Source of the DNA: Euglena gracilis
Taxonomy: Eukaryota; Euglenida; Euglenophyceae; Euglenales
Direction of reading: 5' to 3'
NCBI GenBank assembly: GCA_039621445.1
Contig: CP154957.1
Coordinates: 26,706,541-26,770,540, forward strand
Length of the DNA: 64,000 bases
In this document: positions 51,590 to 62,002 of the stretch, piece after piece
How the letters are laid out: the number at the start of each line of letters is the position of its first letter
Position numbering within the stretch: the first letter of the stretch is position 1
The notes under the pieces: generated by a model
Database searches by the model: none
Told to the model about the DNA's origin: nothing
What the model saw: only the letters and a program-made list of their open reading frames with translations
Program-made: the position numbers and the translations under genes

Positions 51590-52825
51590 TTTTAGGCTTT
51601 TTTGCAGCTTTGATGGAGGGGGGTGTGTAACTCCCTCTTTCCTCCACTGAATTTATTTTCTGGATAAGATGATTCTGGGGGGGCTGGGTTGGGGGTGTTG
51701 GACATTGCACCCCTAGGTCCCCTAGGGCTTGCGCCTTCGGAAAAAGAAATTTTTTCTGGGGGGATGTGCATGCACTCTCTCCCTCTCTGCTCATCTCTCT
51801 GGTTGATCTTGTTGTTGGGAGACATACCATTGGGCTTAAGGCCCCTGTTTGGCCTATCTGGTCTTCTCCATGTTGATGTGGTTGGTTGACATACCATAGG
51901 GGGGCCTCTGTGGGTCCCCCCCTTGATTGATTGATCGGGAATTGAGAAATAAATGTAGGAGGGGTTCCTGCCCCTCCCTCCAAAAGGGCCACTGTGGGTC
52001 ACTTTTCCTCCTGAGGCTGGGTCGTTAAAGGGGCCACTGTGGGTCCCCTTTTCCTCCTTTTTTGGCAGAGGGCCTCTGTGGGTCCCTCGGGGGATTTCTC
52101 CAGCAGCTGTCTTAGCTTCTTGGTGGCCACTGTGGGTCCACCCTGCTGGTTGGGCATGATGCCCCTTAGCTTCTTGGTGGCCACTGTGGGTCCAGCCTGC
52201 TGGTCTCCAAGGTCTCCATGTGTAAATTTTTTGCCATAATCCTTCTGTAGGTCTTCCAGGCCTTGATTTGGCCTCCAACCCCACTTGAAACCTGGGCGGG
52301 CTGCTGTGGCCCCCCCTTTTGCTCTTGAGAGGGGCTGTTGTGATGGATGAATTGGGGGGGTCGAACAGACCTTTTCTGCCCCTTCCTGAGGGTATTTGCT
52401 TGTAAAACTGGCCCCCATGGCCCCTGTAGTGTTGTCCTCCTTGGCCTTGATTCCATCTCCCCATCCTTTGGCCAATTGTTGTATAGGCAACTGGGCGCCT
52501 TTGGGGGAGATGCCCCACATGTGTAGGCTGTGGTTGTTCAATTGTGGAGCATTTGGGGCCCTCATGGCCCAGTCTTTGCCCACCAAGGGCTGGGGCAGAC
52601 TTTTGTCTTCTGGGCCTTCTGGCCACAGCGGTCCAAGGACCGTGGCCGTCACTGGGGGGGGGGGGGTGTTTGGGCTGGGAAATTTCTGGGGTGGGGGTCT
52701 GGGGGGAGGGAAACGGCCACGGTTCGCCGCGTGTCGACCACATCTCCAAACTCTCCTGCTTCTGCAGCAACTGCTCCAGGACGTCCGTGGCCATGTAATC
52801 CCAATTTCTTCTCCACTGCATTGCT
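51590..52825 (-). CDS. DIRS element 2 gag-like ORF with GGTHSGP repeats
   Basis: An open frame of 409 codons from 52,821. The N-terminus has MATDVLEQLLQKQESLEMWS, then PPPSDGHGPWTAVARRPRRQ. The C-terminal half has repeated G(W/G/K)THSG or GGTHRGP units at about 15-30 residue spacing, encoded by cactgtgggtcc repeats. The repeats may bind nucleic acid. No capsid signature or zinc knuckle is recognised. An alternative frame reads the same repeats as GPTVATKKLR and is also open. Confidence 0.5.
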
Positions 52826-52859
52826 CATTGAAGTCAAAATTGAAAATTTATAATTGAAC

Positions 52860-53395
52860 TCTCATGTGCTATTCGTCTGGATCGTGTCCTTCTGGATATT
52901 GAATTGATATTAAGTTCTTTTCTCCGTTCTTCTTCGTTCGTGAACTCTTGTTCTTTCTTCTGGGTGTCGAAGGGCAAGTTAGGAATCAGCCAACTCCGGC
53001 GAAAAAAGGCACTAAGCGGGACCTTCCAACCCAGCGCAGCGAGCAATCACACAACAAACCGCCGGCGAGCAAGGCATGGCCTCACAATGGCAAAGTGCGG
53101 AGCCCGAGGTGTATGAAGAGCAAAGGGTCCCTGTTGTGCTCTTTTGTGACTTCGTTTGTTATCGTAGACCAAAGGGCGTGGGACCCGCCGACTCCGGAAG
53201 CAAAAAGAAACACCAGGAACAAAAACACACACACCAACAAACTGCCGGCACAAGACGGCAGGATCTCTCCCAACCGAAGTGCGAAGCCCGCGCGGTCTGC
53301 TTGAAACACGCCTCTTCAATATATTGGGATAATTGGGAAATGACCAGCCCTTCCGACAACCAACACGGGCGCAACACGGAGGAGGTGCGTGTCAT
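52860..53395. repeat. Right terminal repeat of DIRS element 2
   Basis: The stretch 52,975-53,112 (cagccaactccggcg, gggaccttccaacccag, gcaaagtgcggagcccgagg) matches 48,165-48,293 and partly 895-1045. Beyond 53,120 it is C/A-rich with a repeated caccaggaac-like motif. No gene is seen. Confidence 0.5.
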
Positions 53396-53433
53396 AGCCA
53401 TCAAGCACCTATAGTCAAGCCCAAAAATTTCCC

Positions 53434-53512
53434 CATTTTAGGCCATTTTAGGCCATTTTTGACCATTTTAGGCCATTTAAGGCCATTTTAGGCCATTTTA
53501 GGCCATTTTAAG
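53434..53512 (+). repeat. ggccatttta minisatellite, left array
   Basis: About eight 10-bp units with small variations. The same orientation and unit as the right array of this element. Confidence 0.8.
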
Positions 53513-55025
53513 GAATAGGTGGGGGTTCTGAAAATCATAATTTTGCGTCATTTTTGTCCCGAAAACTGCATAATAACGTGTGCGAACCTTCTCTTATTCA
53601 GTAATGAGAAATGTACATCCAAAAAAGCATGCAAAATTCATGAACACTGGATCAAACCAATGGGAAGCTCAACAAATCTTAATTCATGCCCCATAGAGGA
53701 ATTCTGAACAATAAGAATTTGTGGCAGTGAAAAATTCTCAGGAAAAAAACGTTGGACAAACATTAAAAGTTTTCATTCGTGCAACTAGAAAAGCGCCTAG
53801 TTTTTTGTATTTTGTGAAATCTATACCATTTTGCGGGATTTCACAAAAAGAAGTTTCTGACTTTTCTGAGGGAATAATTCATCTTCATTGTCTACACGTG
53901 GCTTATATTTTTCCCATCTGGTCCAAAATCTATGTTTCCCAAAGTTTTAGGTTGTGTGTTGTGTGTGCAGCAATTTTGAGGGGTTTAACTCGAGAAGGTG
54001 GGGGAATTGAGGGTAATGAGTGGAGACTTTTTTTTGTCGGGTATTTCACAGGCCACTATGACGTGATGATGGGAGAGCAAGTTTGCACGAGCGTCAAACT
54101 TGCAGCACAAAAAAAAAACACAACTTTTTAAAAAAAATTTGGGCAAAGATACACAAATTAAGGATCCAAGTGTGAATGGAAGGAGGAGGGGAGCCAAACT
54201 CTGGGGGGGGTCTATGCATACAAAGTTGGTACCTGAAGATTGACTCCCAAGCCTTAACCCCCCCAAATATAAGACCCCACACACGCCATAAGACACCCCC
54301 AACCTTGGACGTCATTTAGGGATTTTCGGTCCAACGTCAAATTTGATGCTGTTGCCTGGTGAGATTCTATTTAATTTTGGCACTGTTTTAGCCATTTGGG
54401 CCTTTTTTGGCGATTGCAGAGATCAAAGGGCAAAGCTAAAAACAATTCCTCTTCTCCGTATTTGGTTTCCCCCTTGGAGAAACTTAATACTAAAAAGAAA
54501 ACTCTCTGAACACGTTCATAAATAAGAGACAATCTCATTCATAATTGTTTGTAGTTGTTTAGGTCATTTGATCATTCGGCGTGATTATTTGTGGTTTTGG
54601 AAAATCCCCAAAATTGTGCTGGGTCGTGATTTGAAGAAATCCCCAGTGCCTAACGATACACCTCTTTCAATTGAGTTTTTTACCAACATCTTTCATTTTT
54701 TTCTGTCTTTTTCCCCACGCCTCATTCCAAATTTGCACTGTTTCATTATTTGCGAAGTAGACATCGTTGCACACCAAAAAAGGATGGGAGTAAAAAAAAT
54801 ACTGCTGTCCACACCTTCAAAATTCAGCTACCAAAAGAAGGTTGGGGACCGTGGATTTGGGGACTGATAATATTATTAGCTGGGATAAAAAAAAGGGCCT
54901 TGCGGGGCTGTGCTCCTCCACCAAATCCACTGTTCGCCGTCCACATTGACAAAAGACACCAAAAGTCAGTACCTGAATGGCCCCAGTTGTTCACAAAAAA
55001 AAATATCGTGCAACAAAAATTTTCC

Positions 55026-55169
55026 CATTTTAGGCCATTTTAGGCCATTTTAGGCCATTTTAGGCCATTTTAGGCCATTTTAGGGACCCCCACCTATAGG
55101 GGGTAAAAAAGTCATTTTAGGCCATTTTAGGCCATTTTAGGCCATTTTAGCCATTTTAGGCCATTTTAG
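55026..55169 (+). repeat. ggccatttta minisatellite, right array
   Basis: Two blocks of 10-bp units separated by a 30-bp spacer that contains part of the inner inverted repeat. Confidence 0.8.
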
Positions 55170-55184
55170 CTATAGGTGCTTGAT

Positions 55185-55536
55185 AGCCATCCACGCGGCA
55201 AAGGGCGCCAGGGGCAGGACACACCCTCGCAAGGTCTTTGGGTTTCGCCCTCGATGTCCCAAAGATCCAAAAGCCAACCATCCAGCATGAGCCAACTGTT
55301 TGTGCTTGAAAAATGGGTGGTTTCCCATCATTTTTGTCCAGACTGTGCCGGCAACCGATCCTCCCTGGGGATTGGCACAACAAAAAACAAAAGCGGCCCA
55401 ATCCTTGCAGTTTCGGATGTCTGTGAACTGCATCTTGAGGCTGGAATGAAAAGGGTGCAAGTGCTTGTTGGGTAAATGTAGAAATGTTGGGAGAAGGGTG
55501 AAATGTGCAAAAAAAAAATCCCGAGCGGGAAAGGGC
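55185..55536. other. Interval between DNA transposon and DRG2-like gene 3' end
   Basis: Partly similar to the DIRS terminal repeats (caaggtctttgggtttcgcc near 55,230). It probably includes the gene's 3' UTR next to the TGA at 55,537. No separate ORF is supported. Confidence 0.35.
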
Positions 55537-55740
55537 TCACTTCTTCTTCTGCTGTTGGGCTCGCTTCTTCAGGTCGCGGGCCGTCCGCGCGTCGATCTGC
55601 TTCTTGTCCTCCGCCGCAGTCTGGATCATGATCTGGACGACGTCCTCGTCGTCTAGTGGGTGGTCCTTGCCCACCCGTTGCGGGGCATGCTTGGCGCTGG
55701 TGCCCCACACCATGGCGTACTTGAACTTGGCAGCGAAGTC
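55537..55740 (-). CDS. DRG2: DRG2-like exon E with stop and Lys-rich extension
   Basis: [37 protein letters not shown], then an extension [20 protein letters not shown] ending KKK and TGA at 55,537-55,539. Animal DRGs end soon after VVQI(V)KK, so this copy is about 25 residues longer. Confidence 0.85.
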   Translation of the reverse strand, partial: DFAAKFKYAMVWGTSAKHAPQRVGKDHPLDDEDVVQIMIQTAAEDKKQIDARTARDLKKRAQQQKKK

Positions 55741-58700
55741 CTTGTCAGGCTGCTTTTCAATGCCCCCGGGGGGGGGGCCTCTTTCGAGTTAAAAAGAAGC
55801 CTGGTCCTTGTGCAGGCGGTTGCAGAGGTCCTCAACGGTGGCCTGTGAAGCGCACCACAGAGAAAGCTTGTGAAGCGGGCCCAGTCCTCGGGGTACCCTC
55901 ACCCCCCCCCCAAATTGGCCGCCCCTTGGGCGGCCGTGGACACCCAAATGGCCAATCTGCAGTTTCGACCAAAATGGCCAATTTGGGGGGGGGGGCACGG
56001 TAAATTTCCGAAAACGGAATGGCAAATTTGGCCCGGGGTATCTCACAAAACCCAAACGACCAATCTGGGGAGGGGACAATTTGCAGGGGTTGAGGGTATT
56101 TTGAATGATGGAGGTGTGGGATACTAATGCAACTGTGGAAACAAACACTCAAAAATCAGTACAAGCACTCAAAAATCAGTACAAGATCCAAAGGAAATCC
56201 TTCCATCAATTACAGCCGACAGACACAATTGTTGGACCCGGCCGGACATTTTCGTTGGTCCCCACTAGGCAGGAAATGGGAGAACGGAGGACATTTCTAT
56301 AGAGCCCCCGGGGACATCAATAGTTGACCCTCTGACCCATGAAATTTAGGCCCTCGTGGGCAATTTTGTGGGGAAACCTGTCTAAAACAATCTGAACCAA
56401 AGAACTTTAAATTTCACAGCAGATGATAAGATTCAAATGGAATTAGTGGGAATGTCTTTGAGAACCTGCACACTGATTGTACAAGATGACTTCGCATCCC
56501 CCATGCCACCTAGAAATTCACAAAAAATGCTTTTGCAGAAGAAATTGTTGCCTATCAAGATGGTGATCTGGGACATAAAATGGATACCATGCCCCCCCCC
56601 CCCCCGAGCTATTCCCATCCCCGGGACCCTTTATGGCCCAATGGGAACAGTGCGGGGGGGGGGGGGGGACAGCTTGGGGGGGTCCCCCCCCGAGCTGTTC
56701 CCATACCCGAACCTCAGGCAGCCCAAAAGGGGTCATTTTGGCAATTTTTTGGATGTTTGCAAAAAATAGTCAATTTTATGCACATTTGCCAAAAATTGAT
56801 TTTTGAAAACGTCCCAAAAACGTCGATTTTTGAGCACTTTTTTTTGGGAAGTGCATATAAAAGTGCTATGACGGTGAGGTAGTCCGGTCCCCCCCATGGG
56901 AGTCGCTCGGGGGGGGGATGGTGATGTGGTAATATACATGGTAATATATATAACATGGTAATATACACTTAAAAGGCCTGTTTCAGACCTCTCTGTTTTG
57001 TGAAACGCGCAAAAGAAAAATCCTGTTTTCCGGGATTTGTAATTCTAACAAGATGTGGCCCGGGTGGCATTTCCCCCACCCCCTCATTGGCGAAAACAGG
57101 GGATCCAGGCCAGAAACTCATTTGAGAAGGCTATCGTTGTGGATATGCTGGGGCCATACTATTGCAATTTGCATGGGTGGATGGAAAAAGGCTGCAAGCA
57201 TATTTTTTACTTGGTTGTGAGGTGCATATGCATAAACATTTTGATGGTAAATTGGTTGTATTAACACCGTTCTTCAGTATTACGTTTTTCTTCTTCTTCT
57301 TCTTCTATCTTTGCACTCATCTCTGAAAACGGCATTTTGCAACGGGAATCTGAACATTTTAAACAATTTTGTAAATTTGATCTCAGCATTAGAGGCCCCC
57401 AAAAATTCATGTGTTTCTGAATCAAAAATTGGTCAAACATTGGCAACACTCAAGGTCGACAACGTCAAAAAAAAAAAGTGGTAACTGGAGGCAGATTTGA
57501 CAACTACAGGGTGCGATGCGCAGTCACATTACCAGGACAATCCACAGGCATGAGGCAAACAAAAAATTGAAAAGGAAAAGCAGAAAAACGTCACCAGTCT
57601 CACACAGAAATGGCCACAGGGGCTCAACGAAAACGTCCATGGGGGTCTAAATTTCTCGTCCATTGGGGATCCATAATTGTGTCCAGGAAGGTTCTCCAAA
57701 AGGTGTCCGGCAGGGACAACAAAAGTTGGCCGGGAGGGGTCTTCATTTTGTCCAAAATTTCCTAACCCCCCCCACTTATAAACCCCAGGGTTAGTAGGAT
57801 CCGGTTCGGTTGGTCGGCCGAAAGGGGGGGTTTATAAGTGGGGGGGGGGGGTTATAAGTCCCGGAATTGTTGGTGAAATTCCGAATCCCAAAAATGACCC
57901 CGAAACCCTCCCAAAATGGCAATTTTTTGCAAATTTGGTCAAAAAAATGGCATTCTTGATGATGGTCGATCTCAAAAAATTGCCAAAAAATCAGTTTTTG
58001 GGTGGTTTGCGGCCGAAAAAAATCGTCCCCAGCGGCTTTCATTTTTCTTCCCCGAAGGGGGGGTTTATAAGTCCCGGTTTGGTTGGTCAGCCCGAGGGGG
58101 GGGGGGTTAATAAGTGGGGGGGGGTTAGTAAGTGGGGGGGGGGGTTATAAGTGGGGGGGGATTACTCAGGTGTCCGCTGTGATCAAAATCAAAATGAATA
58201 AAGTCCTGAAACCTCTTCATGCAGAAGGAAGTTTGGTGAAAAGGGTGCTGGTTTCGGGACTGTGCTTTTGGTGATGTATGAGGGAATTACCACTCGTGCA
58301 TCACCAGCAGGGCGTTGCTTAAGGACCCCTCGGGGGGGGGGGGGGGGGGGGGGTCAGAGGCTGGAAAATTTGGGCTGGCTGGAAAAAGGCTGCTGGCTGA
58401 CCCCCTTCCCCCCATAGGGGTCCCGGGCTGGAGCTGGGCCCGACCCAGGGTCGAACCAAGTGCCACAAAAAATGCAAAAATGTCCAAAAAAGAGCTGCCA
58501 ATTATGGGGGAAAAAAACGATTTTGGACCCCAAAAATGTCCTGGACAGCTTTTTTCCGACCAATTTCAACCCATTTCTGACCCATTTTTGCCCATTTTTG
58601 GTCCATTGCCCCCAAAAGCGAAAAATCCGTTTCCGTCCAGCCGCCCTTCGGGAGGCTGGGAATAAATAAACCTCGCTGATTGGGGGGGGGGGTCCGGGGC

Positions 58701-61547
58701 TGGAAAAGGGCTGCTGGCTGGCTAGACCCACCCGGGGGGTTAATTTTTCTTAAGCAACGCCCTGATCACCAGGTGCACAGGACAAAAGAATCCAAAATGC
58801 AACAAAGAAGCAGGTATGCCAAGCGTCCTTCTTGTATTTATTCCCCTGACACAAGACGTACCCCGCGCCGCATGATGACTGCGTCGCCAAACTCCGGGGC
58901 ACCGCCCTTCTTCTTCGTGTATACCCGCAGGAGGTCCAGCTCCTCCCAGATCTGCTCCACCACCTGGTCCAGGTTCAAATCCCACTGACAGCTGATAACG
59001 ACGGAGTGGACCCAGGGTTCCCGGTGGGGCGATGCGGAGGGGCGAGGACGTGGAAGGCACCATAATGGATTTGAACGTCGGCACACAAATGGAGGCGGGT
59101 TGGCAGAAACAAAAAAAAAAAACGCAAACAGCAGCAATATCAGCAGTAGCAGCAAGGCAAACAGCACCATTCTCGTGCGAAGGGAGCTCTAGTTGGGGCG
59201 TACGTGCAAGACGGTCAATCTCCTCAATTGTGATTGTGTCGACCTGTCGCGGAAAGGTGGAAAGGAAACAACTGGCATAAAGACCTGAAATAGGGGATGC
59301 ATGCCCTTTGGCCAAGGGACAGGAGCCAAAATTTAACACTGCTGTGAGTTACACCCCTCCTGGGGGTGGGTGGGTTTTTCAAAAGGGGATGGGTTTGGAA
59401 AGCTGGACCCCCCTGTGGTGGGTTGCCCGGTTGGGTTAGAAAAAAAAATTCTTCAAGAACCAAACCCATTTGGGGGGGTTCGGGTGGGTAAATGGGTGGG
59501 TTGGTGAGTGAGTGGGTTTTCAAAAAGATGTGTGGATGGGTTTGGGCCTGGGGGGGAAGTGCCCCACCCCGAGGGTCACTAATTGAATCTATGGCAGGGC
59601 AGTCCTAGCTGCGTTAGGTCATGTTATGCTATGTTATGTCAGTTATGTTAGTAAATTGGATTCAATTTCAGGCAATGCACCAAGAGTCAGTCAACAATTC
59701 TTATCAAATAATTGTACTGATCCCCCACTTTCTGACCTCCTCTTTTAGGCTGACCCACATCCTCCCTCTTTTGGGCTGGCCAATGGCGTATGCGAGGCAG
59801 GGTTCGATATAAGGAGGGTGTCCAGGCGCCCAGGGGGTGTACCTCCCCCCTGCTTGACCACCGCGGTCCATGGTCCAGACCACCCCCTTCCCCTCTTGCC
59901 AAATGGGTCCTGACCGACCCCAGAGGGGTACCTGGAAAGATCAAATTTTCCCCTCCGTCGTCATGCACCATTTTTTGGATAGTTTTTGCGATAATAATAT
60001 TAACGTGTTTTTTTTTGCAAAAAAAAGAGAGCCAAACCTACGTGCCTAGATTTTTTTGGCGAACTTCTGCAGTAATTTTTTACCTCGACCCCCAGGACAA
60101 AAAATGGTCGTGCAGTTTGGGTTTGTTCATTTTTTTTGTCATTTATTCAGAGGCTTTGGACATTCCTGAGGTATTTTCTTTGTGCTAGGCCAAGGGCTGG
60201 TCCAGTGATGGGGTCAAAATTTTGTCTCCAAAAAAGGTCGAAAACTGGGTTAATTTCTTTTCTCTTTCACCTCCATCGCCTATCCATACGCGGATGGGTC
60301 ATGGAGAGTTCATACGGTTTGCAATGTGGTTTAAAAAAAAATTCGCATTCCCTGTTTATTCACTGCTTTTGTTCACTGTCCACATGCCACTCAAATTCTC
60401 TCACTGACTTCAGAACCAGAATGGGGTGATCAGCTATGGCTGGAAAAGCCCCCTCCACTTTGGGGGAGGGTGAGATCCATTTCTTCAAAGAAATCCAAGG
60501 AATCCGTTTTCCAAGGAGGTGAAATTACCACTCCTGATATAAGACGCTGGTGTCTCAACCTATTTGGGGATTCAAAAATTGACAAGTACGTAACTTAGTC
60601 CTTCCTGGTACCTCCCCCAGTTCCGTTTCTTTGGGGGGGGGGAACCCAAATTTGCGCATTGGGCTTTTAAACAAACCCACGGGCAGCTGGCCACCCATCT
60701 AGTTCTGAAAATCGGCCCGGGGGTGTCTTATATTTGGGTTCCAGCTTCCCACCTCCTGGACCATTCGCACTGGTCGTGATTCGCTGACTTTTCGGTGAAT
60801 TATCAACTTTCAGGTGGCTTCCACCAGGGTTCGATACAAGGACAGGTGGGGGGGGTGGACCGGACCCCCCCCCTGCGGGCCAGGAGGGGGGGGACCCCCC
60901 CCACCTAAACCATGTGCGCCCTCCTTATATCAAACCCTGGCTTCCACAGCTGCATTTTTCAAAGAGTGTTTACAAATTCCAACCAAAATTGAATGTGATG
61001 AGAAAATTCACCTCCAATTTGTGTTTGTTTTTGTAATTCTGACAGTGGCTTAAATACTGGTTCATACTTCTTGGGGTGTTTTATACTGAAGTTGAAAGGG
61101 GTGTCTTACATTAGGGGGTGCCTTATACAGAGGTCCCATACCTCTGGGACCCTCCAGAAGGGCCATTTTTCTTTGGGGAGGGTGTTAGTTGGACTCTTTC
61201 ACCCCACACGAGGGGACCGGTCAACCAATTGTCAGGTTCACTCGCAGGATTTTTGCAAAACATTTTTGCTACGCTTTTAACAAAGTTAGGCCAAAGTTAC
61301 ACCTAACTTCTGGCCAAACTTGAGGCAATTTAGGCAAAAGTTAGGCCTAACTTTGGGCCTAATTTAGACAACCCTGCTCCTAATAATAACCATAAGCCCA
61401 ACCCTGCCCCAAACCTAACCCTAACCCTAACCCTAACTTAACTGCCTTCTATATGGATGTCTCCAAGGGGGGTCAAGACCGGGCGAGTGAATAGTAAGAG
61501 TGAATGTGTGTATGTATGGGGGTGAGTGGGTGGGTGGGTGGGTGGTG

Positions 61548-61578
<31 letters not shown>

Positions 61579-61677
61579 GTGTGTGTGCGTGCGTGCGTGC
61601 GTGCATGGGTGCGTGCGTGGGTGCGTGCGTGGGTGCGTGCGTGGGTGCGTGTGTGCGTGCGTGTGTGGGTGCGTGTG

Positions 61678-61765
<88 letters not shown>

Positions 61766-61776
61766 TGTGTGCGTGC

Positions 61777-61827
<51 letters not shown>

Positions 61828-62002
61828 CGCGCATGCGTGTCTGTGCCTGTGCACAAACCTTGTTGTACACATACACTGCAGGCAAGTATTGCCGGTTCCC
61901 TTCGACCACATCAATGAAATCATCCACAGTGGCATCCTCACGTATCAGAACCTCGGCGTTGTGGATTTTGTAGCCATGCAAAATATCCAAAGAGGGGCTT
62001 TT
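55537..62002 (-). CDS. DRG2: DRG2-like GTP-binding protein, last five exons (partial gene)
   Basis: Five exons on the minus strand join into the C-terminal half of a developmentally regulated GTP-binding protein. Exons A and B together form the G4 box NKVD, and the S-C of the G5-like box follows at the B/C junction. Exons C to E give a TGS domain ([13 protein letters not shown]+[34 protein letters not shown]). Segment lengths between these blocks equal those of animal and plant DRG2, which supports the splice choices. The gene continues right of 62,002, where I found no further exon. DRG proteins bind GTP and work with DFRP partners on translating ribosomes. Odd points are GC and GA donors, a 66-bp intron, and a Lys-rich extension after the TGS domain. 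DRG1 is the alternative, but [14 protein letters not shown] and YTKKKG favour DRG2. Confidence 0.85.
55807..55842 (-). CDS. DRG2: DRG2-like exon D
   Basis: Thirty-six bases, [12 protein letters not shown]. Acceptor cttcacag|GCC. The donor is inferred as AAG|GACCAG (GA type), which restores the exact family length before [11 protein letters not shown] donor six bases further on would add residues. Confidence 0.75.
55843..57770 (-). other. DRG2-like intron C/D, 3' portion
   Basis: Intronic sequence with G/C homopolymer runs, an inverted ccccaaattggcc / ggccaatttgggg pair at about 55,910-55,997, and two ccgagct(a/g)ttcccat motifs at about 56,607 and 56,691. Nothing coding is convincing. Confidence 0.4.
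57771..58165. repeat. Cluster of ttataagtgggg inverted and direct motifs
   Basis: ccccacttataaacccc at about 57,773 is inverted at about 57,828 as ggggtttataagtgggg, a hairpin with 17-bp arms. Further direct copies (tttataagtcccgg, ttaataagtgggg, gttagtaagtgggg, gttataagtgggg) follow to 58,160, with a ggttcggttggtcggcc-like spacer repeated. This looks like nested copies of a MITE-like sequence within the DRG2-like intron. Confidence 0.5.
58308..58764. mobile_element. hAT-type MITE, 457 bp, in a DRG2-like intron
   Basis: Perfect 16-bp inverted ends CAGGGCGTTGCTTAAG / CTTAAGCAACGCCCTG, with an 8-bp duplication ATCACCAG at 58,300-58,307 and 58,765-58,772. CAGGG-type ends and 8-bp duplications are hallmarks of hAT elements. 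No transposase is encoded. The interior has repeated gctggaaaa(a/g)ggctgctggctg. Confidence 0.85.
58862..58991 (-). CDS. DRG2: DRG2-like exon C
   Basis: It completes the Ser codon, then [30 protein letters not shown] and VIMRRG. Acceptor gttatcag|C, donor GGG|GTACGT. It marks the G5-like site and the entry to the TGS domain. Confidence 0.85.
59179..59243 (-). CDS. DRG2: DRG2-like exon B
   Basis: Sixty-five bases: [20 protein letters not shown] plus P and part of Ser. The acceptor is cgacag|GTC. The donor is inferred as TTC|GCACGA (GC type), because it keeps the frame and the family's exact spacing into exon C. Confidence 0.75.
59244..60823 (-). other. DRG2-like intron A/B, 3' portion
   Basis: Intron sequence. 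It contains a gggttcgatataagg motif at 59,800, related to the hairpin element at 60,824, plus long G/C runs. No gene is supported. Confidence 0.4.
60824..60940. mobile_element. 117-bp hairpin MITE in the DRG2-like intron
   Basis: Ends ccagggttcgatacaagg and ccttatatcaaaccctgg are inverted with two mismatches. CTTCCA flanks both sides (60,818-60,823 and 60,941-60,946). The interior is G- and C-run rich and self-complementary. Confidence 0.7.
61413..61438. repeat. Interstitial telomere-like repeat
   Basis: About four ccctaa units, imperfect at the ends, close to a stretch of aaagttaggcctaacttt-like palindromes (61,335-61,360). Confidence 0.6.
61505..61845. repeat. GT / GTGC microsatellite
   Basis: About 340 bp of gt, gtgc and gtgg units with minor interruptions. 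It begins about 14 bases inside the intron downstream of DRG2-like exon A. The open frames over it are repeat artefacts. Confidence 0.9.
61859..62002 (-). CDS. DRG2: DRG2-like exon A
   Basis: It reads [20 protein letters not shown], then [20 protein letters not shown], ending in VYVYNK. Phase 0 at both ends. Acceptor cccttcag at 62,003-62,010, donor AAG|GTTTGT. Confidence 0.85.

Larger units (their letters stand above)
48770..52825 (-). mobile_element. DIRS-like element 2 (degenerate)
   Basis: On the minus strand it has gag (52,821-51,590), RT (51,477-50,754), RNase H (50,740-49,660) and tyrosine recombinase (49,369-48,770). It is more complete than element 1, with the terminal repeat to the right at 52,860-53,330. 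No integrase or LTR is present, as expected for DIRS. Confidence 0.7.
53400..55184. mobile_element. Non-autonomous DNA transposon (1785 bp) with minisatellite ends
   Basis: Perfect 15-bp inverted ends, ATCAAGCACCTATAG (53,400) and CTATAGGTGCTTGAT (ending 55,184), are flanked by AGCC on both sides. A second inverted pair (ataggtgggggt near 53,515 against acccccacctat near 55,086) lies inside. Arrays of a 10-bp ggccatttta unit sit next to each end (53,434-53,512 and 55,026-55,169). The interior is AT-rich with no transposase. The superfamily is uncertain, since 4-bp duplications are not diagnostic. Confidence 0.7.

Noticed and set aside
53434-55169. CRISPR array
   Set aside because: The units are 10-bp tandem minisatellites without unique spacers, in a eukaryotic transposon.
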